In this document: positions 15,808-27,544 of the stretch, one piece after another
Numbering within the stretch: position 1 is the stretch's first letter
Layout of the letters: every line of letters starts with the position of its first letter
Assembly (NCBI GenBank): GCA_049324235.1
Contig: JBMOLJ010000017.1
Location: forward strand, 1 to 64,000
Reading direction: 5' to 3'
DNA length: 64,000 nucleotides
From: UBA1431 sp049324235
Lineage (GTDB): Bacteria; Bacillota; Clostridia; Christensenellales; UBA1431
Position numbers and translations under genes: made by a program
Notes under the pieces: generated by a model
What the model saw: only the letters and a program-made list of their open reading frames with translations
What the model was told of the DNA's origin: nothing
Databases searched by the model: none

Positions 15808-17831
15808 ATGAACGAGTTCCGTATTGTTTCCGAGTATACACTAAAAGGGGACCAGCCCGAAGCGGTTGACAGACTCGCCGACGGGCTGCAAAAAGGGTAT
15901 TCCGGCCAGATCCTTCTGGGCGTGACCGGTTCGGGAAAGACTTTTACGATGGCCAACGTGATTGAGCGTGTCCAGCGCCCCGCGTTGGTCATTGCACACA
16001 ATAAGACGCTGGCTGCGCAGCTTTGCAGCGAGTTCAAGGAGTTCTTCCCAAACAGCGCCGTGGAGTTCTTTGTGAGCTATTATGATTATTACCAGCCGGA
16101 AGCATATATCCCGTCTTCGGATATTTACATTGAAAAGGTTGCCACTATCAACGACGAGATCGATAAGCTGCGGCATTCAGCCACCTCGGCGCTCAACGAG
16201 CGCCGTGATGTTATCATCGTGGCCAGTGTGTCCTGCATATACGCGCTCGGCGACCCGGAGGAATACCTGCGCCTGAGCGTCTCCCTGCGCGAGGGCATGC
16301 GGTTTGACCGCGACGATGTCATCCGCAGGCTTGTCGATATACAGTATGACCGCAACGATATCGATTTTTCGCGGGGTACCTTCCGCGTGCGCGGCGACGT
16401 GCTGGAGATATTTCCGGCGAATTCCTCCGAGCGGGCCGTGCGCGTGGAGTTTTTCGGCGATGAGATCGAGCGCATCAGCGAGATCAACGTGATTACGGGG
16501 GAGATCGTCTGCAGGCGCGCGCATATCGCCATTTTCCCGTCCTCGCACTATGCGACCTCGCGCGATAAGCTCAATGGCGCGCTGGAAGCCATAGAGAGCG
16601 ACCTCTATGACCGCGTGAAAGAGCTTCGAGACCAGGGAAAGGAGCTGGAGGCCCAGCGCCTGCTCCAGCGCACGCATTATGACATGGAGATGCTCCGCGA
16701 GCTGGGGTACTGTACGGGCATCGAGAACTATTCAAGGTATTTCGACGGCCGCAAGCCGGGAGAGCCGCCGTTTACGCTGCTTGATTATTTCCCGGATGAT
16801 TTTTTGCTGTTCATAGACGAGTCGCACCAGACCGTACCGCAGATACGGGCCATGTACGCGGGGGACCTGTCCCGTAAGACCGCGCTGGTGGACTACGGGT
16901 TCAGGATACCCTCCGCATTTGACAACCGGCCGTTAAAGTTCGAGGAATTCCAGAAGCGCGTCGGGCAGGCCATCTATGTGAGCGCCACGCCGGGGCCTTA
17001 CGAGCTGGACCGCGCGGAGCAGACGGTGGAGCAGATTATCCGTCCGACCGGCCTTGTGGACCCGCAGATCGACGTACGTCCCGTGGAGGGGCAGGTGGAC
17101 GACCTGCTGCATGAGATCACGCGCACGGCGGAAAGAGGAGAGCGGGTGCTGGTCACGACGCTGACCAAGCGCATGGCGGAAAAGCTGACGGATTATTACG
17201 CGGAGATGGGCATCCGCGTGCGGTACATGCATTCGGACATCGACACGATGGAGCGCATGGAGATCATCCGCGATCTGCGGCTGGGGGCGTTCGACGTCCT
17301 CATCGGCATCAATCTGCTGCGCGAGGGGCTGGACCTGCCCGAGGTATCGTTGGTCGCCGTGCTGGACGCCGACAAGGAAGGCTTCCTGCGCTCGGCGACG
17401 TCGCTCATTCAGACAGTCGGGCGCGCGGCGCGCAACGTGAACGGGCGCGTCATTATGTACGCGGATACTGTCACCGATTCGATGCAGAAAGCAATCGATG
17501 AGACCAACCGCCGCCGTGAGAAGCAGAAGGCGTTCAACGCAGCGCACGGCATCGTTCCGCAGAGCGTCCAAAAGAGCGTGCGCAGCATCCTCGAAATGTC
17601 ACGCGCCGAAACGGAGATGGAGACGCAAAGCGTTGATGAAGCGGCAAGGGCGGCGGAAATACTTTTATTGGAGCAGGACATGCAGAAAGCCGCCGCCGCG
17701 CTCGAATTTGAGCGCGCCGCGGTGCTGCGCGACCGGATACTCCAACTAAAGGGAGAACCCGCACCCCAAAAGCAGGAACAGCGCAGAAGGTACGGGGGAA
17801 GGCCCAACAACAGACGGGGAGCTAAAAAGAC

Positions 17832-17835
<4 letters not shown>
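15808..17835 (+). CDS. uvrB: Excinuclease ABC subunit B
   Basis: UvrB is the damage-verifying helicase-like subunit of nucleotide excision repair. The 675-aa protein has Walker A GVTGSGKTFTMA (about residues 35-46), the beta-hairpin region YYDYYQPEAYIP, the DEAH-like FIDESHQT, helicase motifs V and VI (INLLREGLDLPEV, QTVGRAARN), and a C-terminal UVR motif (about 625-650) that binds UvrC. The ribosome binding site is weak. It overlaps uvrA by 4 nt (TTGA), so translation is probably coupled. Length and motifs are standard. Confidence 0.98.
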
Positions 17836-20662
<2,827 letters not shown>

Positions 20663-20666
<4 letters not shown>

Positions 20667-21046
20667 AAAAGGTTTTCCAGGGACAGGCGCGACGCCTGCA
20701 TCAGATGATCGATTTTTGAATAAATGATATCGGTCCTTTCGAGCGCCAGTGTGTAGTTTTTTTGCCCGATGCTGTGGTTGAGTTCTATGATGGAGTCCTT
20801 GATGAATTCGGTTTCTGCATGAGGCGTGAATGCAAGAATCCAAATATTGTTTCCATCCCATTTTGAGAGCTTCTCCGCACTTTTTTCCATGGCGAGAGCG
20901 GCATCCCGTTTCTGGAGCGCGTCCTTGATTTCTTCGATGTTTTTGAGATATTTGCTGCCTTCCGCCTGCATATATACTGTGGGATAAATAAGCAGGAAAA
21001 CCAGCACGATGGCAACGATTAAAACGATAATGTTCCGGTGTTTCAT
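20663..21046 (-). CDS. DUF4363 family membrane-anchored protein
   Basis: This 127-aa protein has one N-terminal transmembrane helix (about residues 5-24, IVLIVAIVLVFLLIYPTVYM) and an extracytoplasmic helical domain, the usual DUF4363 form. Function is unknown. It is translationally coupled (ATGA overlap) to the upstream YetF-like gene, a pairing I associate with Clostridia, where they may form a membrane complex. Its last bases overlap uvrA on the opposite strand. Confidence 0.8.
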
Positions 21047-21768
21047 GCATGCGCCGCCTGTTCTTCCGATTGGAGGGTGTGTTTTTGAAGCGTATCCAGC
21101 GGTCCGCTCCCCTGTACGATCAGCACCTGTTTTTCATCGATTGTGGCAAAGGTTACATTCTTAATGTCGTGATATCCCAGCTTTTCAAGCTCGGATTTGA
21201 ACCAGCCTTCGTTGTGCCCCAGGGACCGCAGGTTTTTGTCGTGCATTTTGCCGTCCAGCACAATGGGCGTGGGCAGCGTGGCAGGAGCGGACGGCATACA
21301 CATATCCGCGGGGGTAAGCGGCCGCTGCGGTGATTTTAGTATGATGCTCAGGGACCCGCCCGGCTCGAATATGGCATATTCCACCGATTCGATGGAAGCC
21401 TGCTGTGACCGGAGCTGTTCGAGCAGGTCGTTGAGATTGCAGCGCAGGCGTTTGAGCTCGTCCATGCGTATACGCCCTCTTTCGATAACGATGGTGGGGC
21501 GTCCGCAAAGAATCGCGCGGGCGCGTTCGCTGTGGAGCATGAGCGTTGATATCACGTAATGGATGAGCAGGATCGTCAGGATGGGTATGACGCCGAAGAG
21601 GAGCGGAATGCCCATATCGGCCATGGGGATGCCGGCAAGTTCAGCCAGCATGACGGCAATGACGATCTCAAAGGGTTGCAGCTGCGCCTGTTCGCGTTTG
21701 CCCATCATGCGAACCGCGAAAACGACGAGTGAAAAAAGAATGATTGTGCGCAAAAACGATACGAGCAC
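21043..21768 (-). CDS. DUF421 / YetF-like membrane protein
   Basis: This 241-aa protein has three N-terminal transmembrane helices (to about residue 82) and a cytosolic C-terminal domain. It carries the DUF421 signatures VRMMGKREQAQLQPFEIVIAV and GRPTIVIERGRI, with LRSQQASIESVEYAIFEPGG just after. GTG 21768 has GGAGGG 7 nt upstream; the TTG six bases earlier leaves no room for a ribosome binding site. YetF-family proteins occur in spore-formers and stress regulons, but their function is unknown. It overlaps the DUF4363 gene by ATGA. Confidence 0.87.
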   Translation of the reverse strand: MLVSFLRTIILFSLVVFAVRMMGKREQAQLQPFEIVIAVMLAELAGIPMADMGIPLLFGVIPILTILLIHYVISTLMLHSERARAILCGRPTIVIERGRIRMDELKRLRCNLNDLLEQLRSQQASIESVEYAIFEPGGSLSIILKSPQRPLTPADMCMPSAPATLPTPIVLDGKMHDKNLRSLGHNEGWFKSELEKLGYHDIKNVTFATIDEKQVLIVQGSGPLDTLQKHTLQSEEQAAHA

Positions 21769-21873
21769 AGGCAAACCCTCCTTCGCTCTTAGAATGCGTC
21801 GCCTATTATTTTTTTATTCGTTTGTGAGACTTGATTTTTACCTTTGTATGCGCTACAATACTATGTGTTATGC

Positions 21874-21949
21874 GGTCTGTTAGCTCAGCTGGTAGAGCAC
21901 TGTGTTCACATCGCAGGGGTCACTGGTTCGAGTCCAGTACAGACCACCA
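21874..21949 (+). tRNA. tRNA-Val (anticodon CAC)
   Basis: The 76-nt cloverleaf has acceptor GGTCTGT/ACAGACC, D stem GCTC/GAGC with AGCTGGTA loop, anticodon stem CTGTG/CGCAG around loop TTCACAT (anticodon CAC, reads GUG), T stem ACTGG/CCAGT with TTCGAGT loop, discriminator A and an encoded CCA end. Confidence 0.97.
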
Positions 21950-21970
21950 CGTCGGAGCAAACTACGCTCC

Positions 21971-22013
21971 GCAAAAAACCCCTGAATGGCTTTGCCACTC
22001 AGGGGTTTTTTGC
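21971..22013 (+). terminator. Terminator of the tRNA-Val gene
   Basis: A 15-bp stem (GCAAAAAACCCCTGA and complement around a GGCTTTGCC loop) with a T6 tract lies 22 nt after the tRNA. Confidence 0.92.
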
Positions 22014-22036
22014 ACCGCTCCGTTGCTCCTCCTTTT

Positions 22037-22064
22037 CCCCGCAAAGCTATACGGCTTTGCGGGG
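22037..22064. repeat. Second GGCTTTGC-type hairpin after tRNA-Val
   Basis: A perfect stem CCCCGCAAAGC/GCTTTGCGGGG is followed by further diverged GGCTTTGC or GGCTTCGC copies up to about 22115. The purpose is unknown. Confidence 0.6.
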
Positions 22065-22154
22065 AGTTGCCAGGGAAGGCTTTGCAGGATTTTCAGGGAA
22101 TGGCTTCGCGGGGGGCGGTTACCCGGCGCAAACCTGTGAATCGTTTAGGATGAT

Positions 22155-22184
22155 TTGACGCAGATGGTTTCCATACAATATAAT
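22155..22184 (+). promoter_or_regulatory. Promoter of the lemA operon
   Basis: TTGACG (22155-22160), an 18-nt spacer and a perfect TATAAT (22179-22184) lie 60 nt before the lemA start. Confidence 0.82.
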
Positions 22185-22243
22185 AAAATCAAGTATTGGC
22201 GCTTGCATTTTGCCTGAGGAAAAAATTCTGGGAGAGGGATTTT

Positions 22244-22807
22244 ATGAAGAAGAATACGAAGATTCTTATCGTCGTTTTGGCGGTTGTCCTGATTCTTGCT
22301 GTTTTTGTAATAGCAACGAACAACTCTCTGGTGGTCGCAAGGGAGAATGTGAACAGCGCGTTCAGCGGGATAGACACGCAGCTCCAGCGCAGGGCTGATC
22401 TTATCCCCAACCTTGTGAATACCGTGAAAGGGTATGTCAAGCACGAGCAGGCCGCGATTGATTCGGTGACCGAGGCGCGCGCCAAGCTTGCCGGGGCGCA
22501 GACAGTCGGAGAGAAGAGCGCCGCGAATACCGAGCTTACCAGCGCTTTGAGCAGGCTGCTGGTCGTTGTCGAGAATTACCCGAATTTGAAGGCGGACACG
22601 CAGTTCATCGGATTGCAGGATGAGCTTGCGGGCACAGAGAACCGCATCGCAGTGGCCCGCAAGGATTATAACGATACCGTACGCGCTTACAACACGCAAA
22701 TAAAAACTTTCCCCACCAGCATCATAGCCGGCATGTTCGGCTTTGGCCCCTCAGAATATTTTGAAGCCGAGGCAACGGACCGAGAAGCCCCCGAAGTCAC
22801 TTTCTGA
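22244..22807 (+). CDS. lemA: LemA family protein
   Basis: This 187-aa protein has one N-terminal transmembrane helix (residues 5-24) followed by a helical extracytoplasmic domain. The LemA core is clear: RENVNSAFSGIDTQLQRRADLIPNLVNTVKGY near residues 32-66 and ENYPNLKADTQFIGLQDELAGTENRIAVAR further on. It starts at ATG 22244 with GGGAGAGGG upstream; a longer frame from 22196 has no ribosome binding site and crosses the leader. LemA genes often pair with TPM-domain proteins, as here. The molecular function is unknown. Confidence 0.93.
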   Translation: MKKNTKILIVVLAVVLILAVFVIATNNSLVVARENVNSAFSGIDTQLQRRADLIPNLVNTVKGYVKHEQAAIDSVTEARAKLAGAQTVGEKSAANTELTSALSRLLVVVENYPNLKADTQFIGLQDELAGTENRIAVARKDYNDTVRAYNTQIKTFPTSIIAGMFGFGPSEYFEAEATDREAPEVTF

Positions 22808-22908
22808 GGATTGGCAGAAAATTCGTTTAATAATTCCACGGAAAGTCCTTCCTGTTGAGCCTTTGTGTAATTGAGTATGTCCATGCGGACAATAAGGCGA
22901 GGTGTACC

Positions 22909-23691
22909 ATGAAAAAGCGTTTGATCCTGCTTTGTATACTGGCGTGCACGCTTTTTCTGAGCGCGTGCGAAAGCGCGGCGAAAATTCCCGAGCCTACCAA
23001 AAAGTTTTACGTAAACGATTATGCTGAGGTGATGGACCAGGCGACCGAGGACAGGATCTTGGATATGGGGAGCCGCCTGCAGAAGACGGACGGCGCGCAC
23101 GGGGCGCAGGTTGTTGTCCTCACGGTAAAGAGCCTGGGCGGCCGGACGCTGGAAGAATTTGCTCTGCAGGTTTTAAGAACCTGGGGCATCGGGGATAAAG
23201 AGAAGGACAACGGCGTACTGATTCTGCTTGCGCTTGATGAGCGCGAATCCCGCATCGAGGTGGGGTACGGCCTCGAAGGCGCGCTCAATGACGCGAAGAC
23301 CGGCCGCATACAGGACCAGTATATGATACCGTATTACAAAAACGACGACTTCAATAACGGATTGATGCAGGGATACAGCGCCATTGTGCAGGAGATATGC
23401 AAGGAATACGGGCTGGACGCTTCGCAGTTCGAACGCCCGTACGGGCTTCCGCTTGAGGAACGATCGGACGGCAGGGGTTCCGTGGTAGAATTTATTGTCA
23501 GCGGCCTTGTATTCCTTATGGTCGTTATCGGGGGCAGCCTGCGCCGCGGGGGGCGCGGTGGCCGGGGCGGAGGCTTCTGGTTTTTCGGACCGGGCGGCTT
23601 CGGCGGCGGCGGCTTCGGCGGCGGCGGCTTCGGCGGCTTCAGCGGGGGTGGCGGCAGCGGCGGCGGAGGCGGCAGCAGCCGCGGATTCTGA
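22909..23691 (+). CDS. TPM-domain (YgcG-like) lipoprotein with glycine-rich tail
   Basis: This 260-aa protein has a lipoprotein signal peptide with lipobox LFLSAC (lipidated Cys at about residue 20). A TPM domain follows (about 30-165: FYVNDYAEVMD, RTWGIGDKEKDNGVLILLALDERESRIEVGYGLEG), then a second hydrophobic helix near residue 200 and a Gly-rich tail of FGGGG and SGGGG repeats. Some TPM proteins are linked to acid phosphatase activity or membrane-complex repair. ATG 22909 has GAGGTG upstream. It follows lemA by about 100 nt and is probably in one operon with it. Confidence 0.92.
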   Translation: MKKRLILLCILACTLFLSACESAAKIPEPTKKFYVNDYAEVMDQATEDRILDMGSRLQKTDGAHGAQVVVLTVKSLGGRTLEEFALQVLRTWGIGDKEKDNGVLILLALDERESRIEVGYGLEGALNDAKTGRIQDQYMIPYYKNDDFNNGLMQGYSAIVQEICKEYGLDASQFERPYGLPLEERSDGRGSVVEFIVSGLVFLMVVIGGSLRRGGRGGRGGGFWFFGPGGFGGGGFGGGGFGGFSGGGGSGGGGGSSRGF

Positions 23692-23692
23692 A

Positions 23693-23721
23693 TTGATTTA
23701 TCATGCAAAAAATTGTATAAT
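23693..23721 (+). promoter_or_regulatory. Promoter of the iron alcohol dehydrogenase gene
   Basis: TTGATT (23693-23698), a 17-nt spacer and TATAAT (23716-23721) begin directly after the stop codon of the TPM gene. Confidence 0.8.
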
Positions 23722-23744
23722 ATGTTCGAAAAAGCAGAAATACG

Positions 23745-23759
23745 GTTGGTAACACCAAC
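23745..23759. promoter_or_regulatory. Palindrome downstream of the promoter, possible operator
   Basis: The perfect inverted repeat GTTGGT-AAC-ACCAAC is centred about 30 nt after the -10 hexamer. It could be a repressor site or a small RNA hairpin, and the regulator is not known. Confidence 0.4.
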
Positions 23760-23789
23760 TTGTAATAAGTTTCATTGCAGAGGATTTTG

Positions 23790-24944
23790 ATGAATTTTAC
23801 TTTTTTGACGGCGCCCAGGATCATTTTCAAAAGCGGCGCATTCGACGAACTGGGACAGTACATGAACGGTTTTGGAAAGAAATTCCTTGTTGTAACCCGT
23901 AAAGCTTTTCTGAATAACGGTGTCGCGGACAGGCTGGGGAAACAGCTCCATGCGCAGGGCATCAAATGCACGTATTTTACGGATGTTGCGGGCGAACCGG
24001 ATGTGGAGCACGTGGACGCGGCGTACGCCCTGGCCGCGAGGGAAGGCTGCGATACGGTGCTCTCATTAGGCGGCGGCAGCCTGATCGATGTGGGCAAGGC
24101 CACAGCGGCGCTCATTACAAACGGTCCGAGTGCAAAGGACTATCTTGAATTCGTTGGTACAGGCAAAAAGGTGGTCCGTGCGCCTGTGCCGTTTATTGCC
24201 ATGCCGACCACATCGGGTACCGGCAGCGAGGTCACCAAAAATGCGGTCCTCGGTTCCAAGGCCGAAAAATTCAAACGCAGCATGCGGGATGACAGGATGA
24301 TCGCCGATATTGTGATCATCGACCCCACGCTCACCGTCGGTTTACCCCCAAAGGCTACGGCTACATCGGGTATCGATGCGATGACGCACAATCTGGAAGC
24401 ATACACCACAGTGAAAAACCCCACTCCCCTGACCAGAGCGATTGCGCTTGAGGGAATCACGCTCGCGGGCAAATACCTCAAGCGGGCGTATGACAAGCCG
24501 GACGATATCGAAGCGCGCGAAGGCATGGCCTTAAGCGCGCTGTGCGGCGGCCTGGCTCTGGCAAACAGCGGGCTGGGCGCCGCACACGGGCTGGGCATGG
24601 CCCTGAATATACACTTTCCGGTTTCACACGGTGAGGCGGTGGGTATTTTTATACCGTATGTCATGGAGATCAACGCTATGCAGAAACCGTGGCTGTATGA
24701 TGAGGCGGGCGAAGCATTGACCGGTAAAGCGTACAGCAAAAAAGGCGACGGGACCAGGGCTGCCATTGATTTTATTAAAGAGCTCAACGATAAACTGGGC
24801 ATACCGTCTGATTTGAAAAACCTGGACATCAACGGAGAAATAGCGCAAAAAATGGGCGCGGAATGCTTCGGAGGGAGCATGAGCGGTAACCCCGTGCAGA
24901 TGGAGGCGTCCGGGTGGGCGGCCTTGTATGACAGGTTGCGTTAA
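23790..24944 (+). CDS. Iron-containing alcohol dehydrogenase
   Basis: This 384-aa group III dehydrogenase has the NAD-binding GGGSLIDVGKATA (about residues 93-105), the PTTSGTGSEVT motif, and the metal-ligand region GIDAMTHNLEAY...GAAHGLGMALNIHFPVSHGEAVGI with the conserved histidines. It interconverts an alcohol and an aldehyde or ketone with NAD(P)H. The specific substrate (ethanol, butanol, 1,3-propanediol or a lactaldehyde) is not evident. ATG 23790 has AGAGG upstream. It is a single-gene unit with its own promoter, followed by the leader of the 2-oxoacid dehydrogenase operon. Confidence 0.95.
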   Translation: MNFTFLTAPRIIFKSGAFDELGQYMNGFGKKFLVVTRKAFLNNGVADRLGKQLHAQGIKCTYFTDVAGEPDVEHVDAAYALAAREGCDTVLSLGGGSLIDVGKATAALITNGPSAKDYLEFVGTGKKVVRAPVPFIAMPTTSGTGSEVTKNAVLGSKAEKFKRSMRDDRMIADIVIIDPTLTVGLPPKATATSGIDAMTHNLEAYTTVKNPTPLTRAIALEGITLAGKYLKRAYDKPDDIEAREGMALSALCGGLALANSGLGAAHGLGMALNIHFPVSHGEAVGIFIPYVMEINAMQKPWLYDEAGEALTGKAYSKKGDGTRAAIDFIKELNDKLGIPSDLKNLDINGEIAQKMGAECFGGSMSGNPVQMEASGWAALYDRLR

Positions 24945-25025
24945 AACAATGAAGCCCGGGCAAACATGATTCAGGCTTTCGTCATGAAACCTCCCGGGAC
25001 AGGCTTTCTGAGCGGCAAAATTAGT

Positions 25026-25055
25026 TTGACAAAACCCGGGGGAAAATGTGATAAT
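25026..25055 (+). promoter_or_regulatory. Probable promoter of the 2-oxoacid dehydrogenase operon
   Basis: TTGACA (25026-25031), an 18-nt spacer and GATAAT (25050-25055) would give a leader of about 400 nt before the first gene. Confidence 0.7.
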
Positions 25056-25061
25056 GAACTA

Positions 25062-25461
25062 AAGTTATGAGCAAAAGTAAAGATGTATATATTAAAGCTG
25101 TGAATGGCTTTGACATTTCAGGAAAACAAATAAATATGCTTCAAAGGCATGAAATGCCTTACCCCTGTAAAGGATAAGCGTTGCATGGACTTTTTTAATG
25201 TGCGGATGTGAAAAAGTGAACCTGAACGCTCATTTGCGTGATGAACAAGATTATTGCCGGAAGGAGGTCGTAGTTTACAGGCGGGGAAAGGGGTCCCTGT
25301 CTGCCGGGTAAGCATCTTCAGGATGCATAGTCTGGTTCACGCAACGTACTCCAGGCAGCATGAAATGCAGGGTAAGGTAGTTTATATATTTTCAAAGGCG
25401 TTTATGCTTGCACAAATGCCTATGATAAAAAGTTAAATAATTGCAAAAGGGGAACGAATCT
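25062..25461 (+). ncRNA. Long structured 5' leader of the 2-oxoacid dehydrogenase operon
   Basis: There is no convincing gene in these 400 nt. Short hairpins are visible: AAGGCAT-gaa-ATGCCTT (25144-25160), ACAG...CTGT around a GGGG/CCC core (about 25275-25300), and GCATC-ttcag-GATGC (25312-25326). An AAAGGC...GCCT pair lies near 25395-25425, and a related GCATGAAATGC occurs near 25360. No known riboswitch consensus was recognised. It could be an attenuator, a novel riboswitch or simply a long UTR. Confidence 0.45.
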
Positions 25462-26508
25462 ATGAAAAACACCGATGTTTTGAATGAATTAAAAAAAGAT
25501 TTCAAAGCTTACAAGGAAATGTTCCTTCCCGAAGGGCTGACGCCCGAAAAGCAGAAGGAAATGTACAAAAACATGGTGCTTACCCGCGAGTTTGAAACAG
25601 CAGTCAAGCCGCTGTGGATGGCCAACAAAGTAAGCGGATATTTCCACCCGTACATCATCGCGGAAGCCATTGCAGCCGGTGTCTGCGCAAACCTGCGCAA
25701 GGACGACATGATCGGCTCCACGCACAGGGGCCACGGCCACGTTATCTGCAAGGGCGGCGACATCAACAAGATGATGGCCGAGCTTTACGGAAAGGTTGAA
25801 GGGTACTGCAAGGGCCGCGGCGGCTCCATGCACATCGCGTGCATGGACATCGGAATGCTGGGCGCAACCGGCATTGTTGGCGCAGGCATGCCGAGCGCTG
25901 TCGGTTCGGCGCTGGCCTCAAGCGTAAAAGGCAACGACAACGTAACCGTAGTGTTCCACGGCGACGGTGCATCCAACTCCGGCGTATGGGCTGAGTCGGT
26001 CAACATGGCCGCGGCATGGAACCTTCCGGTTATTTTTGTATGCGAGAACAACCAGTGGGCTATCGCAACGGAGATCAGCCGCGTGGTCCGCGAGACCGAC
26101 CTCTATAAGAGGGGTATCGGTTACGGCGTTCCCAGCTTCCAGTGCGACGGCTTCAACATCTATGATATTTATGAGACCACAAGGCAGGCCGTTGCAAGGG
26201 CGCGCGCCGGCGAAGGCCCGACCGTCATCGAGGCGAAGTACCTCCGCGTGCTCGGACACCACGCAACGGACGACAACTGGTACAGGGATATGACCAAGGT
26301 CGAGCCTTACTGGGAGCTTGATCCCATCAAGAGGATGCGCGAATTCATGCTGGCCAACAAGATCGCGACGAAAAAAGAGCTTGAAGCCATTGAAGCCGAT
26401 TGCAAGAAGGCCGTCGACGAAAGCATCGAGTATGCGGAGAAGTGCACCGAGCCTTCGCCCGATTCGCTCTACGACGACCTGTATGCAAACGGCGAAATTA
26501 TTAAATAA
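25462..26508 (+). CDS. pdhA: 2-oxoacid (pyruvate/acetoin-type) dehydrogenase E1 component, alpha subunit
   Basis: This 348-aa ThDP-dependent E1-alpha carries out decarboxylation of pyruvate or acetoin together with E1-beta. The ThDP motif GDGASNSGVWAESVNMAAAWNLPVIFVCENN (about 175-205) and the phosphorylation-loop-like GHHATDDNWYR are present, as is the STHRGHGH segment. The sequence lies closer to the AcoA-type short E1-alpha than to Gram-negative single-chain E1. ATG 25462 has AAGGGG upstream. It is the first gene of an E1a-E1b-E2-E3 operon. Pyruvate or acetoin as substrate cannot be separated by sequence alone. Confidence 0.92.
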   Translation: MKNTDVLNELKKDFKAYKEMFLPEGLTPEKQKEMYKNMVLTREFETAVKPLWMANKVSGYFHPYIIAEAIAAGVCANLRKDDMIGSTHRGHGHVICKGGDINKMMAELYGKVEGYCKGRGGSMHIACMDIGMLGATGIVGAGMPSAVGSALASSVKGNDNVTVVFHGDGASNSGVWAESVNMAAAWNLPVIFVCENNQWAIATEISRVVRETDLYKRGIGYGVPSFQCDGFNIYDIYETTRQAVARARAGEGPTVIEAKYLRVLGHHATDDNWYRDMTKVEPYWELDPIKRMREFMLANKIATKKELEAIEADCKKAVDESIEYAEKCTEPSPDSLYDDLYANGEIIK

Positions 26509-26552
26509 AGCGGCAAAAAATTATTTAATTTCTTGAGTGGGGGATAAATACT

Positions 26553-27523
26553 ATGGCGAAGATTACGCTTAGAGAAGCTATAACCGCAGCAATGAGGGAA
26601 GAGTTGACGCGTGATGAAAATGTTATCATCATGGGTTGCGACGTTGCCCTCCGCGGAAATCCTTTCGGAATTTCAAAAGGACTGCTGAAGGAATTCGGAC
26701 CGAAACGTGTTATCGACACGCCGATTTCCGAAGCGTCATTTACCGGTCTGGGCATCGGCGCTGCCATCGCCGGCCTGCGTCCGCTCGTNNNNNNNNNNAC
26801 GACTGGATTACGCTGCCCATGGACCAGATCGTAAACACGGCTGCAAAGACCAGCTTTATGTTCGGCGGACAGGCTAAGGTTCCCGTTGTTATCCGTTCGC
26901 CCTTCGGCGTCGGCGGCGGTGTTGCGGCGCAGCACTCGCAGAACCATGAGGCATGGTTTATCGGCGTTCCCGGCCTGAAAGTCTGCGCGCCTTCCACGCC
27001 CTACGATGTAAAGGGATTGCTCAAGTCTGCGATCCGTGATGATAACCCCGTCATATTCTTCGAGCACAAACGCTGCTACCAGATCAGGGGCGAGGTTCCC
27101 GACGGGGACTACACCGTTCCGATTGGCAAGGCGGCCGTACGGCGTGAGGGTAAGGACGTTACCATCGTAACCTACTCCTACATGACGTATGTTTCGGAGG
27201 AAGCTGCAAACGAGCTGGAAAAAGAAGGCATTTCTGTTGAGATCGTCGACCTGCGCACACTGCTGCCCATGGATATGGACACTGTTATGGAGTCCATTGC
27301 AAAGACAAACCGCGTGATCGCGGTGACAGAAGCATGTGAGCGCGGCAGCGTTACCGGCGAAATCATTGCCGAGATCTGCAAGCGCGGATTCGACCTGCTG
27401 GATGCGCCTCCGCTGCGCGTCGGCAGCCTGAACGTTCCTATCGCATACAACAGGACGCTCGAAGCGCTGTGCCCGCCGAACAAGGATACGATCATTGCAG
27501 CAGTGCGCAAAGTGCTTGAATAA
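26553..27523 (+). CDS. pdhB: 2-oxoacid dehydrogenase E1 component, beta subunit (interrupted by an assembly gap)
   Basis: The E1-beta transketolase-like subunit is read in two frames: 26553-26788 (MAKITLREAITAAMREEL to GLRPLV) and 26801-27523 (DWITLPMDQIV to the stop codon). The frame change coincides exactly with ten Ns at 26789-26798. The family consensus places five residues between the V and the D (pattern E-x-M-[FY]-x). That would need 14 missing bases and restores one frame. The gene is therefore taken as intact with a mis-sized gap, not as a pseudogene. The C-terminal half keeps the MDQIVNTAAK and HSQNHEAWF segments. It lies 44 nt after pdhA. Confidence 0.9.
26789..26798. other. Assembly gap (10 Ns)
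   Basis: Ten undetermined bases interrupt pdhB and shift its frame. The real gap is probably 14 nt (see pdhB), so the gap length looks like a placeholder. Confidence 0.95.
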
Positions 27524-27544
27524 TTGATGTGAGGGTGAAATAAC

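Noticed and set aside
22196..22243. N-terminal extension of lemA
   Set aside because: It starts before the ribosome binding site and would put non-family residues before the membrane helix.
25254..25436. 60-codon frame in the 2-oxoacid dehydrogenase leader
   Set aside because: It begins with TTG inside a structured leader, has a weak start context and no recognisable domain.
26553..27523. pdhB pseudogene
   Set aside because: The only break is at the N run and the rest is intact; an assembly gap explains it.
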